Positions 7,980-15,266 of a DNA stretch of 33,564 nt are shown piece after piece. Position 1 is the first letter of the stretch, and each line of letters begins with the position of its first letter. Under the pieces are notes generated by a model that saw nothing but the letters and a program-made list of their open reading frames with translations, was not told where the DNA came from and made no database searches. Where the stretch lies: NCBI RefSeq assembly GCF_001675165.1, contig NZ_LROS01000030.1, forward strand, positions 1-33,564. The letters are read 5' to 3'. The translations under genes were made by a program, and so were the position numbers. The DNA comes from Clostridium ragsdalei P11 (lineage in GTDB: Bacteria > Bacillota > Clostridia > Clostridiales > Clostridiaceae).

Positions 7980-8576
7980 TTATTTTCTGATGACTAATTC
8001 TTGAAACAGCTGCTTGAGATTTGATAAAATTTTAGCTTTAGTGTCTTCTTTACTAACCCTAAGTCTTCGCTTGTTAATCCACAGAGAAATTTCGCCGTGT
8101 AAGTAAGCAAAGAATACATCACTTACAAAGCTTGCCCTTTCTTCTGATAACTTGCCCCTAGCTGCTTCTAAAATATTTTTATCAAATTTCTTTCTTGCAT
8201 TTGTCACTATGTTCATTACTTCACTGGAAGGCTCTCCACCTATGGATTCCATCCGAAGAAGTTTGTACAATCCAATATGATCTAATGAAAAATCAATAAA
8301 ATTAGATAGGAGCACATAATAATCTTTTTCTGGATCATCTTTAAAAGTTAAATTATGTCTTGAATAATTTATCATCTTGATCAATACTTGTCCCAAGGCT
8401 TCCCAAAGTATTTCGCTTAAGCTGCCAAAATAGTTATATAAGTTTGTATGAGCACATCCTACCTTTTTAGCTATATCTCTCAATGTAACATTTTTAATTC
8501 CTTCATTTTGGTCTACTAATTGCAAAGTTTTTTCTAAAATAATCTCTTTAGTTATTTGGCTTTTATCAGTCTTCAT
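7980..8576 (-). CDS. TetR family transcriptional regulator
   Basis: This 198-residue protein has a typical TetR N-terminal helix-turn-helix (about residues 27-52), VTLRDIAKKVGCAHTNLYNYF, followed by an all-helical ligand-binding region. It is the first gene of a unit with the flavodoxin and the phosphatidyltransferase. Two overlapping perfect dyads, ATTACCA-N-TGGTAAT, lie just upstream and should be its operators. A 13-of-15 match to the same dyad lies at the -10 box of the fabG gene 3 kb away, so the regulon may include a lipid-type reductase. The ligand is unknown; a lipid or quinone-like molecule would fit the genes but is speculative. Confidence 0.9.
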   Translation of the reverse strand: MKTDKSQITKEIILEKTLQLVDQNEGIKNVTLRDIAKKVGCAHTNLYNYFGSLSEILWEALGQVLIKMINYSRHNLTFKDDPEKDYYVLLSNFIDFSLDHIGLYKLLRMESIGGEPSSEVMNIVTNARKKFDKNILEAARGKLSEERASFVSDVFFAYLHGEISLWINKRRLRVSKEDTKAKILSNLKQLFQELVIRK

Positions 8577-8593
8577 CCTAATTCACCATCCCT

Positions 8594-8621
8594 ATTACCA
8601 GTGGTAATTACCATTGGTAAT
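8594..8621 (-). promoter_or_regulatory. Tandem TetR operators ATTACCA-N-TGGTAAT
   Basis: Two perfect 7-1-7 palindromes at 8594-8608 and 8607-8621 overlap by two bases, with centres 13 bases apart. They lie 18 to 45 bases before the TetR start codon, which is the normal place for autorepression. The half-site TGGTAAT recurs at 11667-11673 in front of fabG. Confidence 0.8.
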
Positions 8622-8703
8622 ATAATAGCATCACAAAATTTGTATGTCAACATTTTTTCATTCTACTGCCTCTAACTCTAAAGTATGAATTATAAATAGC
8701 GCC

Positions 8704-8728
8704 TTCTAAGTGCTAAAAGCACTTAGAA
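8704..8728. repeat. Perfect palindromic hairpin (11-3-11)
   Basis: TTCTAAGTGCT / AGCACTTAGAA form a perfect stem with a three-base loop. It stands next to a second perfect palindrome at 8741-8772. Neither is followed by a T-run on either strand, so a simple terminator role is doubtful. The 300-base gap between the TetR and bactofilin-like genes otherwise holds the TetR operators and no gene. Confidence 0.7.
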
Positions 8729-8740
8729 TTCTGTTAATAA

Positions 8741-8772
8741 GCATCAGATGGAGTTAAAACTCCATCTGATGC
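8741..8772. repeat. Dispersed palindromic element, copy 1
   Basis: GCATCAGATGGAGTT and its exact reverse complement are separated by AA, giving a 15-2-15 perfect palindrome. A second copy with two changes, both kept as G-T wobbles in the RNA, lies at 16620-16651. Two copies 8 kb apart in unrelated intergenic gaps suggest a REP-like or MITE-like family. Confidence 0.75.
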
Positions 8773-8880
8773 CAAGAGCTCTGTTTATTTCCAAGCCAGC
8801 TCAAACTTCTTTCATATCTTTCTACTTTAAATAGTAAATAGTTCTACTAACCTGAGAGTTTACTTCTTTTCATTATTTCT

Positions 8881-9609
8881 TTAATTATCAGCTATTTTTT
8901 TACAAACTATCTTAGAATTTTTGCCAACATCTACTTTATTTCTATATTCCACTGTCTCGATATCACAGTTAGCTCCTATAGTAACATTATTTCCTCTTAC
9001 TACTTTTGCACATGTATTTTCAAGATAAATATCATCTCCTTCAATTGTGCCTGTTACAAGTCTTGCTGAATTTGAGAAAAGATTTATCATCTTCATGAAA
9101 AAATGGCCTTCTCCTAATTTAACACTTATATTTTCTCCGCCTATATCTTTTACTGTACATTTTCCATACATTTCTATATCTATATTTCCTGCATTTAATA
9201 ATCCGTCTATATTAAAGCCTCCTCTTGCATTAAAATTTTCTGCTTCACAATCTCCACTTATGGATGCTGAACCTGATATTGATATTTCTTCCGTATGCAA
9301 ATTACTATCCATACGGGAAGATCCACTTATCTTAACTTTTTTTGCAGTAACACTGCCTACTATATGAGAAGATCCACTTACGGTTATTTCTTCACAATCA
9401 AGATTTCCACATATTTTAGTACTGCCGCTGATTTTAGTTATTTTACTTTTTAAATTTCCGCTCACATTAGAAGATCCTGATACTTTATAAGAGCTGCACT
9501 CTATATCCCCATTCATTTTAGCAGTCCCACTTATTTTAACTTCGTCATACTTTCCACCTCTAATTATTCCAGCTCCAGAAATTTTTACATCTTGCAAATT
9601 CTCTTCCAT
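8881..9609 (-). CDS. Bactofilin-like repeat protein (YhbE/YhbF type)
   Basis: This 242-residue protein is built of short repeats. The unit is about 18-20 residues, of the type K-I-S-G-S-S-x-(I/V)-x-G-x(1-3)-(C/A)-(E/K), at least seven copies from residue 7 to about 140. This periodicity predicts a right-handed beta-helix, the fold of polymer-forming bactofilins and of B. subtilis YhbE/YhbF. The C-terminal 100 residues are more irregular but remain beta-rich. It has no signal peptide or membrane helix, so a cytoplasmic scaffold is likely. It follows a YhbD-like regulator by 19 bases, the same pairing as yhbD-yhbE in B. subtilis, and is probably cotranscribed. Confidence 0.75.
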   Translation of the reverse strand: MEENLQDVKISGAGIIRGGKYDEVKISGTAKMNGDIECSSYKVSGSSNVSGNLKSKITKISGSTKICGNLDCEEITVSGSSHIVGSVTAKKVKISGSSRMDSNLHTEEISISGSASISGDCEAENFNARGGFNIDGLLNAGNIDIEMYGKCTVKDIGGENISVKLGEGHFFMKMINLFSNSARLVTGTIEGDDIYLENTCAKVVRGNNVTIGANCDIETVEYRNKVDVGKNSKIVCKKIADN

Positions 9610-9628
9610 TTTAAAACTCTCCTTTATT

Positions 9629-10258
9629 TTATAATGTTAATTTTGATTTTAATTGTTCCACACATTCCCCTGCATTTATCTTTAATACAAGTATGGCTTC
9701 AATTTCAACATATACTTCATTTGGTATCAGCATTAAAAAACATACAGCAACTCCAAGCTTCCTTATAAGTACTACATCACAATATCTTCCATAAAATTTC
9801 TCATAGTTTTTTTCCAGAGTATCGAGTACTAATTTAGCTTCCTCCAAACTCACTTTACCAGATTTTAAAAACCTATCTACTATAGTCATAAACAGCAGTT
9901 CATTAAAATTGAATTCACTGTTTTCTTTATGAACATCTTTATATAATGTAAAAGTAGATTGTGAAACAACGTTACGTGATGATATGTCACTTTCTTTTAA
10001 AATCACTTTCGAAAGATTTGGCGAAAATATGTTTGCAAGCTCATCTAAAGATACGTCATCTTTAAAATTCTTGATCTTTTCTACTCTATCCAGTATTTCC
10101 ACCCTTGGGAAAAATGTTTCCTGACCTGTAAAGCTGGACCTTTTTATAAACCATTCCTCAGGTATTAATTTTTTTCTCTTCCATCTATACAATTGGCCAT
10201 AGGAAATACCTGTTATTTTAAGCAATTCTTTTTTAGAAATTAGATTTTCCTCTTCCAT
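9629..10258 (-). CDS. YhbD-like (DUF4004) helix-turn-helix protein
   Basis: This protein has about 209 residues. The N-terminus LISKKELLKITGISYGQLYRWKRKKLIPEEW resembles a MerR-type winged helix, and the rest is helical with no recognised effector domain. I take the start at MEEENLIS, which has GAGAGG 9 bases upstream; an in-frame ATG 17 codons earlier has no such site. It precedes the bactofilin-like gene, and this pairing is known from Bacillus yhbD-yhbE. The natural inference is a dedicated regulator or adaptor of the bactofilin. A dyad GTAACA-N6-TGTTAC just upstream could be its own operator. Confidence 0.75.
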   Translation of the reverse strand: MEEENLISKKELLKITGISYGQLYRWKRKKLIPEEWFIKRSSFTGQETFFPRVEILDRVEKIKNFKDDVSLDELANIFSPNLSKVILKESDISSRNVVSQSTFTLYKDVHKENSEFNFNELLFMTIVDRFLKSGKVSLEEAKLVLDTLEKNYEKFYGRYCDVVLIRKLGVAVCFLMLIPNEVYVEIEAILVLKINAGECVEQLKSKLTL

Positions 10259-10297
10259 ATTTTCATTCCTCTCAATAATTTCTTTTTCAAAAACAGT

Positions 10298-10315
10298 GTA
10301 ACATAACATTGTTAC
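10298..10315 (-). promoter_or_regulatory. Operator-like dyad GTAACA-N6-TGTTAC before yhbD-like gene
   Basis: A perfect 6-6-6 inverted repeat lies 40 bases before the chosen start, where a repressor or MerR-type regulator would bind. The assignment to the YhbD-like protein is inference from position. Confidence 0.5.
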
Positions 10316-10340
10316 GTTAGCAATAGTTATTTTACTTAAA

Positions 10341-10383
10341 ATAAAAAATTCACCTTAAAGCAATACCTGCTAAAGGTGAATTT
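10341..10383 (-). terminator. Terminator after the fabG-membrane protein unit
   Basis: A stem of AAATTCACCTT / AAGGTGAATTT encloses a loop of about 17 bases. On the minus strand it is followed by a T-rich run (TTTATTTT). It separates this unit from the yhbD-like unit. Confidence 0.75.
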
Positions 10384-10404
10384 AAATAAGACTTCATTAA
10401 AATC

Positions 10405-10794
10405 CTATGTATTATTCTTTTTAAAAACAATATCCATAAAGGACATTCCAAATGCCAACGATAATGACATACATATTCCACTAAGCAAACTTCTATTTGT
10501 AATTCCAAATATATAATAAAAAATACAATCCAAAATAGAAAACAAGGCAAACAGTAAAATTAATCTCAAAGTTCTCTTTTTTACCTCAATCCATTTCAAT
10601 TTTTTTAAATTTATTACAGCTGCTAATAACATATATAATATATAAAAAAATGTAAAAAAGAGATATGCCATTAAAAACTTAGCAGCAAATTTATTTCTTA
10701 TACCCCTATAGGCAATAAAAAATGAAATTGCAGTGCTTATCAGAAACACTATGTTTATTATTCTCGTAAAATATGTCATTAAATTTTTTTTCAT
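10405..10794 (-). CDS. Small membrane protein of unknown function
   Basis: The protein has about 129 residues starting at MKKNLMTYF, supported by GAGGG 6 bases upstream. A longer frame would overlap the end of fabG and lacks a site. There are four hydrophobic segments at roughly residues 10-30, 36-60, 70-95 and 98-122, joined by short basic loops. I do not recognise a family. It begins 20 bases after the fabG stop and ends at a terminator, so it is probably cotranscribed with fabG and under the same control. Confidence 0.7.
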   Translation of the reverse strand: MKKNLMTYFTRIINIVFLISTAISFFIAYRGIRNKFAAKFLMAYLFFTFFYILYMLLAAVINLKKLKWIEVKKRTLRLILLFALFSILDCIFYYIFGITNRSLLSGICMSLSLAFGMSFMDIVFKKNNT

Positions 10795-10814
10795 ATTATC
10801 CCTCATATATCTTA

Positions 10815-11567
10815 TTACATAGCCATTCCACCATCTACATTGATTACCTGACCTGTAATATACTGGCACATATTTGAAACAAGAAATAAAACTGCATTTG
10901 CTACATTTTCTGCTTTTCCGTAAGCTTTCATTGGAATTTTAGACAGCATCTCTTCAGTTACCTTATCAGAAAGTACAGATGTCATATCTGTTGAAATATA
11001 TCCTGGAGCAACGGCATTTACAACTATACCACGACCTGCCAGTTCCCTTGCAGTTGCCTTTGTAAACCCAATAACTCCTGCTTTTGAAGCAGCGTAATTT
11101 GCCTGACCAACATTCCCTATTATGCCTACAACACTTGCTATATTTACTATGCTTCCTGATCTTTGCCTTAACATCTGTTTTGATACAAGCTTAGTACAGT
11201 TAAATGTACCGGTAAGATTTGTATTTATTACTTTATCCCAATTTTCTTTTTTCATGGTCATCACTATACCATCACTTGTAACACCTGCATTATTTATCAA
11301 TATATCTATCTTTTTAAATTTTGCAATTATAGATTTTACAACTTCTTTTGTCGATTCTTCTGAACTCACATCATGTTTTAATCCCAGGACTTCAACACCA
11401 TAAGCTGATGATATTTCATCTGCCGCTTTTCTTGCTCTTTCTTCATTAGTTCCCGTTACTACTATTTTTACTTTTTCTGCTGCCAATTTCTCTGCAATAG
11501 CTCTTCCAAGCCCCCGAATACCTCCAGTTATTAAAGCTACTTTATCCGTTAAACCTAAATCCATCAT
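10815..11567 (-). CDS. fabG: 3-oxoacyl-ACP reductase type SDR oxidoreductase
   Basis: This short-chain dehydrogenase has about 250 residues. The nucleotide site is TGGIRGLG (residues 12-19), followed by NNAG, a catalytic Ser in IVNIASVVG and the YAASKAG motif containing the catalytic Tyr and Lys. The C-terminus ends in ITGQVINVDGGMAM, as in FabG proteins that reduce 3-oxoacyl-ACP with NADPH. It stands outside a fatty-acid synthesis cluster, so it may act on another beta-keto or polyketide-like substrate. The start is chosen at MMDLGL because AGGAGG lies 6 bases before it. A TetR-like operator overlaps its -10 box. The small membrane protein downstream is probably cotranscribed. Confidence 0.85.
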   Translation of the reverse strand: MMDLGLTDKVALITGGIRGLGRAIAEKLAAEKVKIVVTGTNEERARKAADEISSAYGVEVLGLKHDVSSEESTKEVVKSIIAKFKKIDILINNAGVTSDGIVMTMKKENWDKVINTNLTGTFNCTKLVSKQMLRQRSGSIVNIASVVGIIGNVGQANYAASKAGVIGFTKATARELAGRGIVVNAVAPGYISTDMTSVLSDKVTEEMLSKIPMKAYGKAENVANAVLFLVSNMCQYITGQVINVDGGMAM

Positions 11568-11658
11568 GTTCATCCTCCTATTTGCAATAATGGCCACCCT
11601 GCCTCTCCCTTTAGACGTGAGATAACAGCTTATATGCCACTAAATAATTTCTTAATAA

Positions 11659-11677
11659 AATACTAGTGGTAATTATA
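11659..11677 (-). promoter_or_regulatory. fabG promoter -10 box with TetR-type operator
   Basis: On the minus strand a perfect TATAAT (11677-11672) overlaps a 15-base site at 11659-11673 that matches the ATTACCA-N-TGGTAAT dyad of the window's TetR gene at 13 positions, with the TGGTAAT half intact. No strong -35 is visible. The overlap predicts repression by that TetR or a close relative. Confidence 0.55.
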
Positions 11678-11708
11678 TCATACTTTATGTATCAAATAAA
11701 TCCAAAAT

Positions 11709-12515
11709 TCACCAGCTTATTTCCAACCCCACTCCTACTTCCTTTATAGGTAAATATTTATGCATTTCTGCTTTAACAGCAAAGGAGGTACAATGGCATG
11801 GGTACAACTCTTTCACATCGTTTTTTCTTAGATATTCAATAGTTTTTCTAACCCCGGAGTTAACTTGAAACAAATGAAATCCACCTATAATTCCAAGTAC
11901 CCTGTTGTCACTGCAAACTTTTTTTGCATATTCCACTATATTGCATATGCCACTGTGAGAACATCCTGTTATGACATAAATGCCCTTTTCACTTTTATAC
12001 AAAAGTGCCGTATCATCCATTACATAATCATCAACTAAAGTTTTCCCTGAAGCCTGCTTTCCTATAGGTTTTTTATTTTCAAAGTCATTTGTTCTTGGTA
12101 TCTCTCCTAAAAAGGTTATATGTTTGCTAATTTTTTTAGGTTCTTTGGAAAGAATCAAATTACATTTTTCTTTTAGCTCTTCTTCCAAAATAGGAGAACA
12201 AATTTTTAAATCTCCATCTATTTTTTTCTTAAATGCATCGGGGTGGGCAAGTATTGAAATTCTATTTTTACAGTTTTTTTCAAAGTAATATTTAAGTCCC
12301 CCTGTATGGTCATTATGTCCATGTGAAACAGCAATTATATCTATGTTCTTTAAATCCACCCCTAATGCAGCTGAATTTTTCAAGAATATATCAGAATAAC
12401 CTGTGTCAAATAAAATCTTAGTGTCTTCATCTTCAATATAATATGAAACAGCAGGTTCTCCAAAATAATATCTATCTATATAGGTGTTGTTATCTACTAA
12501 AACTTTTAGCTTCAT
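11709..12515 (-). CDS. Metallo-beta-lactamase fold hydrolase
   Basis: This protein of about 268 residues has the metal-binding motif H65-x-H67-x-D69-H70 in SHGHNDHTGG. Further metal ligands are expected at the GCSHSGICN segment (about residue 189), and a conserved histidine lies near GGFHLF. The GCSHSGI and PCHCTS segments recall the subgroup annotated as 7,8-dihydropterin-6-yl-methyl phosphate synthase-like hydrolases; the true substrate is unknown. The ATG at 12515 sits inside the stop of the upstream acetyltransferase gene (AATGA), and GGGAG lies 8 bases before it. The two are therefore translationally coupled. Confidence 0.85.
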   Translation of the reverse strand: MKLKVLVDNNTYIDRYYFGEPAVSYYIEDEDTKILFDTGYSDIFLKNSAALGVDLKNIDIIAVSHGHNDHTGGLKYYFEKNCKNRISILAHPDAFKKKIDGDLKICSPILEEELKEKCNLILSKEPKKISKHITFLGEIPRTNDFENKKPIGKQASGKTLVDDYVMDDTALLYKSEKGIYVITGCSHSGICNIVEYAKKVCSDNRVLGIIGGFHLFQVNSGVRKTIEYLRKNDVKELYPCHCTSFAVKAEMHKYLPIKEVGVGLEISW

Positions 12516-13015
12516 TTTTTCATCTCCCAAAAATAATTTTCACTGTCTTCATTATATTTTATAAAGCCACTCTTTTGCAAAACTTTTTGGGACGCAATAT
12601 TTTTCTTTTCCGTCTCTGCAATAATTCTTAAAGTATTTTTTTGATTCATTGCCCATTTGCAGATTGATTTCACTGCTTCTGTCATATAACCTCTACACCT
12701 GTATTTTTCATTAACGCCATATCCGATTTCAACAGTTCCACTGTCATCAGGGCGTCCCATAAAACAAGCACTTCCAATAGACAAATTGTCTTCTTTCAAT
12801 ATGATCTGCCAATTTGTATACCAAAAATAATCTTTCGCATGTTTTTCAGCTTGCTTATAAAGCTCTTCCATTGCTTCCTGAGTATGTTCATCTAACTGTT
12901 CACCTGAACTATTTAATTCAAGTGCCTTTTCCATACTGTCTACTCCAATTAAGAGAAGTTTGAATTGCTCCAAGTTCAAGGGACATATAGTCAGTCTTTC
13001 CGTCTCCAGTTTCAT
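12512..13015 (-). CDS. GNAT family N-acetyltransferase, RimJ/RimL type
   Basis: This 167-residue protein begins with LETERLTICPL, the start typical of RimJ/RimL-like acetyltransferases. The acetyl-CoA site is around EIGYGVNEKYRCRGYMTEAV (the R-x-x-G-x-A/M motif). It ends in ASQKVLQKSGFIKY, the conserved C-terminal GNAT segment. It would transfer acetyl from acetyl-CoA to an amine or protein N-terminus, and the substrate is unknown. It is the middle gene of a three-gene minus-strand unit: another GNAT 19 bases upstream and a hydrolase whose start overlaps its stop. Confidence 0.85.
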   Translation of the reverse strand: MKLETERLTICPLNLEQFKLLLIGVDSMEKALELNSSGEQLDEHTQEAMEELYKQAEKHAKDYFWYTNWQIILKEDNLSIGSACFMGRPDDSGTVEIGYGVNEKYRCRGYMTEAVKSICKWAMNQKNTLRIIAETEKKNIASQKVLQKSGFIKYNEDSENYFWEMKK

Positions 13016-13034
13016 TTTATATATTCTCCTTAAT

Positions 13035-13652
13035 TTACTGTTTTTGATTTAACTGAGTATCTGTTATCAGTTTTTCTTTATATGGGAACTCTTTTTCAAA
13101 AGCCTCCAGTTCCTTCTTTTTTATCTCAAAAACTTTATCTGCATAGAATTTGCCTAAAATACCAGCTAGAGCCCCCTTATAAAGTTCTAGCACCATAAAT
13201 TCTTCAAAATTTTCACCTGAAGATGTTTGAATACCATATTCTTTTGCATTTTTAAAGCCAAATCGATGATAATACTTTGGATTTCCAAATATGATTATAG
13301 CTTTATATCCTAACTGCCCTGCTTTTTCAATAGAGTGATTCATGAGCAAAGAACCAATTCCAAGTCCTTGATATGAAGGCCGTACTGAAATTGGCCCCAT
13401 ACACAAAATTTCAAATTTTCTATTTTTATCATCCACTATTTTTGCCTTTGAATAGATTATGCTCCCTACAATTTTATCACCATCTATTGCCACAAAACTC
13501 AGCTCTTTTATAAATGCAGATACTTTTTTTATATTATGGACAACTAAGTGTTCGTCACATCCTGGTTTGTACACATTCCAAAATGCTTCCCTTGTCATAT
13601 ATTCTACAGTTTTATAATCTTTTTCTTCTTCCAATCTAATTGATACGTTCAT
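13035..13652 (-). CDS. GNAT family N-acetyltransferase
   Basis: This 205-residue protein has the acetyl-CoA-binding segment GPISVRPSYQGLGIGSLLMNH (residues about 86-107), a strong Q-G-x-G-x-G/A motif. It continues with IIFGNPKYYHRFGFKNA, a pattern seen in YhbS/predicted acetyltransferase (COG3153) proteins. The C-terminal extension of about 60 residues is normal for that group. It is the first gene of a unit with a second GNAT and a metallo-hydrolase. The substrate cannot be inferred. Confidence 0.85.
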   Translation of the reverse strand: MNVSIRLEEEKDYKTVEYMTREAFWNVYKPGCDEHLVVHNIKKVSAFIKELSFVAIDGDKIVGSIIYSKAKIVDDKNRKFEILCMGPISVRPSYQGLGIGSLLMNHSIEKAGQLGYKAIIIFGNPKYYHRFGFKNAKEYGIQTSSGENFEEFMVLELYKGALAGILGKFYADKVFEIKKKELEAFEKEFPYKEKLITDTQLNQKQ

Positions 13653-13745
13653 TTTACCAACCTCAATTTCTTTATAATTCTTTAAATATATTGTAATTAT
13701 ACTATGTGCAGCTGAAGCAGATAACCTCCAAAACTTTTCAGAATT

Positions 13746-13783
13746 AAAAAATCGCCTTCAGCTTTCTGCCAAAGACGATTTTA
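13746..13783 (-). terminator. Terminator of the CD3324-like gene
   Basis: A stem AAAATCG / CGATTTT, extended by partial pairing toward a GC-containing loop, is followed on the minus strand by TTTTTTAATT. It overlaps the last bases after the stop codon of the small regulator gene. Confidence 0.7.
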
Positions 13784-13784
13784 A

Positions 13785-14051
13785 TTATTTCATTTTTGAT
13801 AAAATTTTTTGTATGGTTTTAGGGGCTAGATAGTATGTTTCAGAAAGGTAGTCTATAGATGCTCCCTTTCTGTATTTACTGTAGATTTCAAGGTTTCTGT
13901 AAAATAACATATTCCTGCTGCCGCTTTTCTCTCCCCAGGTTTTTCTGTTGCATTGTTTTCTTGGTATATAGATATATTCGCCATCAATGTAATCCTGAAT
14001 TTGAGATACAAGTTCTAATGGCAATACATCTGCTGCTTTTTTATAGCCCAA
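13785..14051 (-). CDS. CD3324-like small helix-turn-helix protein
   Basis: This 88-residue protein resembles the CD3324 family of clostridial Mor-type DNA-binding proteins. It starts MGYKKAADVLPLELVSQIQDYIDG, followed by a short basic beta segment (YIYIPRKQ) and a C-terminal helix-turn-helix IDYLSETYYLAPKTIQKILSK. These proteins occur singly and their targets are unknown; they probably act as transcription factors. The gene has its own terminator. The leader upstream is packed with small inverted repeats (14083-14150). Confidence 0.75.
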   Translation of the reverse strand: MGYKKAADVLPLELVSQIQDYIDGEYIYIPRKQCNRKTWGEKSGSRNMLFYRNLEIYSKYRKGASIDYLSETYYLAPKTIQKILSKMK

Positions 14052-14082
14052 TTCCGTGCTCCTCCTAATATATATTTTTAGG

Positions 14083-14145
14083 ATTGTGCAGAGGCTATTT
14101 TATATTGTGCAATAGCCCCTGCTATGCACACACAATCAATGTTAA
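14083..14145. repeat. Cluster of nested small inverted repeats
   Basis: Within 60 bases are two direct copies of ATTGTGCA (14083-14090 and 14104-14111), a stem GGCTATT / AATAGCC (14093-14099 with 14111-14117) and an imperfect stem TGTGCAATAGC-ccct-GCTATGCACA. The segment AGAGGCTATTTTAT (14090-14103) has an exact inverted copy at 15662-15675. This density is more like the end of a mobile element than like a single operator. Confidence 0.5.
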
Positions 14146-14164
14146 CACAAAAATGCTCCTTTCT

Positions 14165-14962
14165 TTAAACTTTATATATAGTTAAAATAAATTCTTCTCC
14201 TGATTCTTGCAAAACCGGTTCCCTAGCACCAATATCTTTCATCGTTTTAATTATCATAGGAATTCCCCTACCCAACTGATCTATGTATCTCATATTTTCC
14301 ATATATTTTACTAAAAATGGATTTCTTGCATAGGATACTCCTATTTTCATTTTTTCAATAGTAACAGTATTAGGTAATTTTCCTGGACTATGAAATTCAA
14401 TACGATCATCAAACATAAAAATTCTTATTTTAGATCCCAAAATACTATAATTTCTATGGACAAGAGAATTTACAATAGCTTCTCTAAGTACCAACGCAGG
14501 ATATTCTTCTTTTTCCTGCCTCTTTAGTTGATTAATGGTTGATGGATTTTTTATATTATTTTTTAGTATAACTAACATTTGATCTGCTATGTCTTGCAAT
14601 CTTCCGCACACTACTTTTTTATCTATAAGATCATCTATTATTTCATTTCCATTAAAATGTGCAAAACTAATGCCATTTTGAGGCATTACATTATCAATGT
14701 TTTTTCCAAATATAAGCAGTCCTCCTACGGAACATGTTACATTTCCATCTATTTGCTTTAATATATCTGCATTGATCAATATTCTCTCTATGCTCTTCTT
14801 ATCTTCTTCATACAAGTCAAAAGTATTATATTTAAAGAAATAATCTCGTATTATGTCTAAATTCAAGTCTTTTATAGAGGTGTTATTAACTGGCGATATG
14901 TCAAAGTGAATACTTCCATTAGCTTCAAATATCCCTATCATATTCATTCTCTCCATTTTCAA
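14165..14962 (-). CDS. Truncated AlbA_2/HATPase_c_4 family regulator-like protein
   Basis: These 265 residues match the C-terminal part of COG2865-type transcriptional regulators, also annotated as RecG-like ATP-binding proteins. The visible elements are GGLLIFGK, a middle region, YPALVLREAIVNSLVHRNYSI (an HATPase-like helix), DRIEFHSPGKLP and the late LGRGIPMI motif. The usual N-terminal AlbA_2 (Schlafen-type) domain of about 150 residues is missing. The N-terminus has only a short unrelated-looking stretch, and the upstream DNA does not encode the lost part in any frame I can see. It may be a gene remnant that still has an open frame, or a naturally short form. Confidence 0.6.
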   Translation of the reverse strand: MKMERMNMIGIFEANGSIHFDISPVNNTSIKDLNLDIIRDYFFKYNTFDLYEEDKKSIERILINADILKQIDGNVTCSVGGLLIFGKNIDNVMPQNGISFAHFNGNEIIDDLIDKKVVCGRLQDIADQMLVILKNNIKNPSTINQLKRQEKEEYPALVLREAIVNSLVHRNYSILGSKIRIFMFDDRIEFHSPGKLPNTVTIEKMKIGVSYARNPFLVKYMENMRYIDQLGRGIPMIIKTMKDIGAREPVLQESGEEFILTIYKV

Positions 14963-15098
14963 TAGTACTCAATAATTTCAATTTATCCATAAAGAATTTC
15001 ATCCTTAATTTAAATATAGTAACTACATTATTATATCATATTTATTAAACACTTATTCCTCATTTTGGAAATATCATTTATTTAAATACATACATACT

Positions 15099-15135
15099 AT
15101 GTTAAAGTTCAATCCACAATAAAATAGCCATCCTT
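15099..15135. repeat. 37-base direct repeat, copy 1
   Basis: It matches 15423-15459 with two substitutions and two single-base indels (both contain ATGTTAA(A/G)GTTCAA and AAAATAGCCAT). Read on the minus strand, its edge coincides with the point where the zeta-toxin homology ends. It shares the core ATAAAATAGCC with the inverted 14-mers at 14090 and 15662. Confidence 0.65.
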
Positions 15136-15263
15136 GCTACCATTTCATCTGTATTTATTCTTTCTTCATTTTTATTTCTTTCAAAATAAACGGACTTATA
15201 TATTGATGTATTTCCAACACCATTAGCACCAGTAAATATAGTATATGTAGCTATTTTTCTAAC
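15102..15263 (-). pseudogene. Zeta-toxin-like P-loop fragment
   Basis: The minus-strand frame reads ATYTIFTGANGVGNTSIYKS and then ERINTDEMVA. This is the N-terminus of clostridial zeta-toxin-like kinases (T-I-x-A-G-x-N-G-A-G-K-S-T, then an N-x-D-E motif). The Walker lysine is replaced by Asn (GVGNTS), there is no start codon, and two stops precede it. Homology ends after about 45 residues, at the edge of the 37-base repeat, where 8 unrelated residues and a stop follow. Zeta toxins phosphorylate UDP-sugars or nucleotides; this fragment cannot be functional. Confidence 0.65.
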
Positions 15264-15266
15264 CTA

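Noticed and set aside
8741-8772. Palindrome as an ordinary rho-independent terminator
   Set aside because: No T-run follows on either strand, and a second copy occurs in an unrelated position; treated as a dispersed repeat instead.
10405-10869. Longer N-terminal reading of the small membrane protein overlapping fabG
   Set aside because: The extra 25 residues include the fabG 3' region and have no ribosome binding site, while GAGGG precedes the ATG at 10794.
11122-11403. Plus-strand frame of 93 codons opposite fabG
   Set aside because: Composition and position show it is the antisense of a well supported SDR gene.
14083-14145. Small inverted repeats as a simple operator for the CD3324-like gene
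   Set aside because: Several overlapping stems and an exact inverted 14-mer 1.6 kb away fit an element end better, although an operator within it is not excluded.
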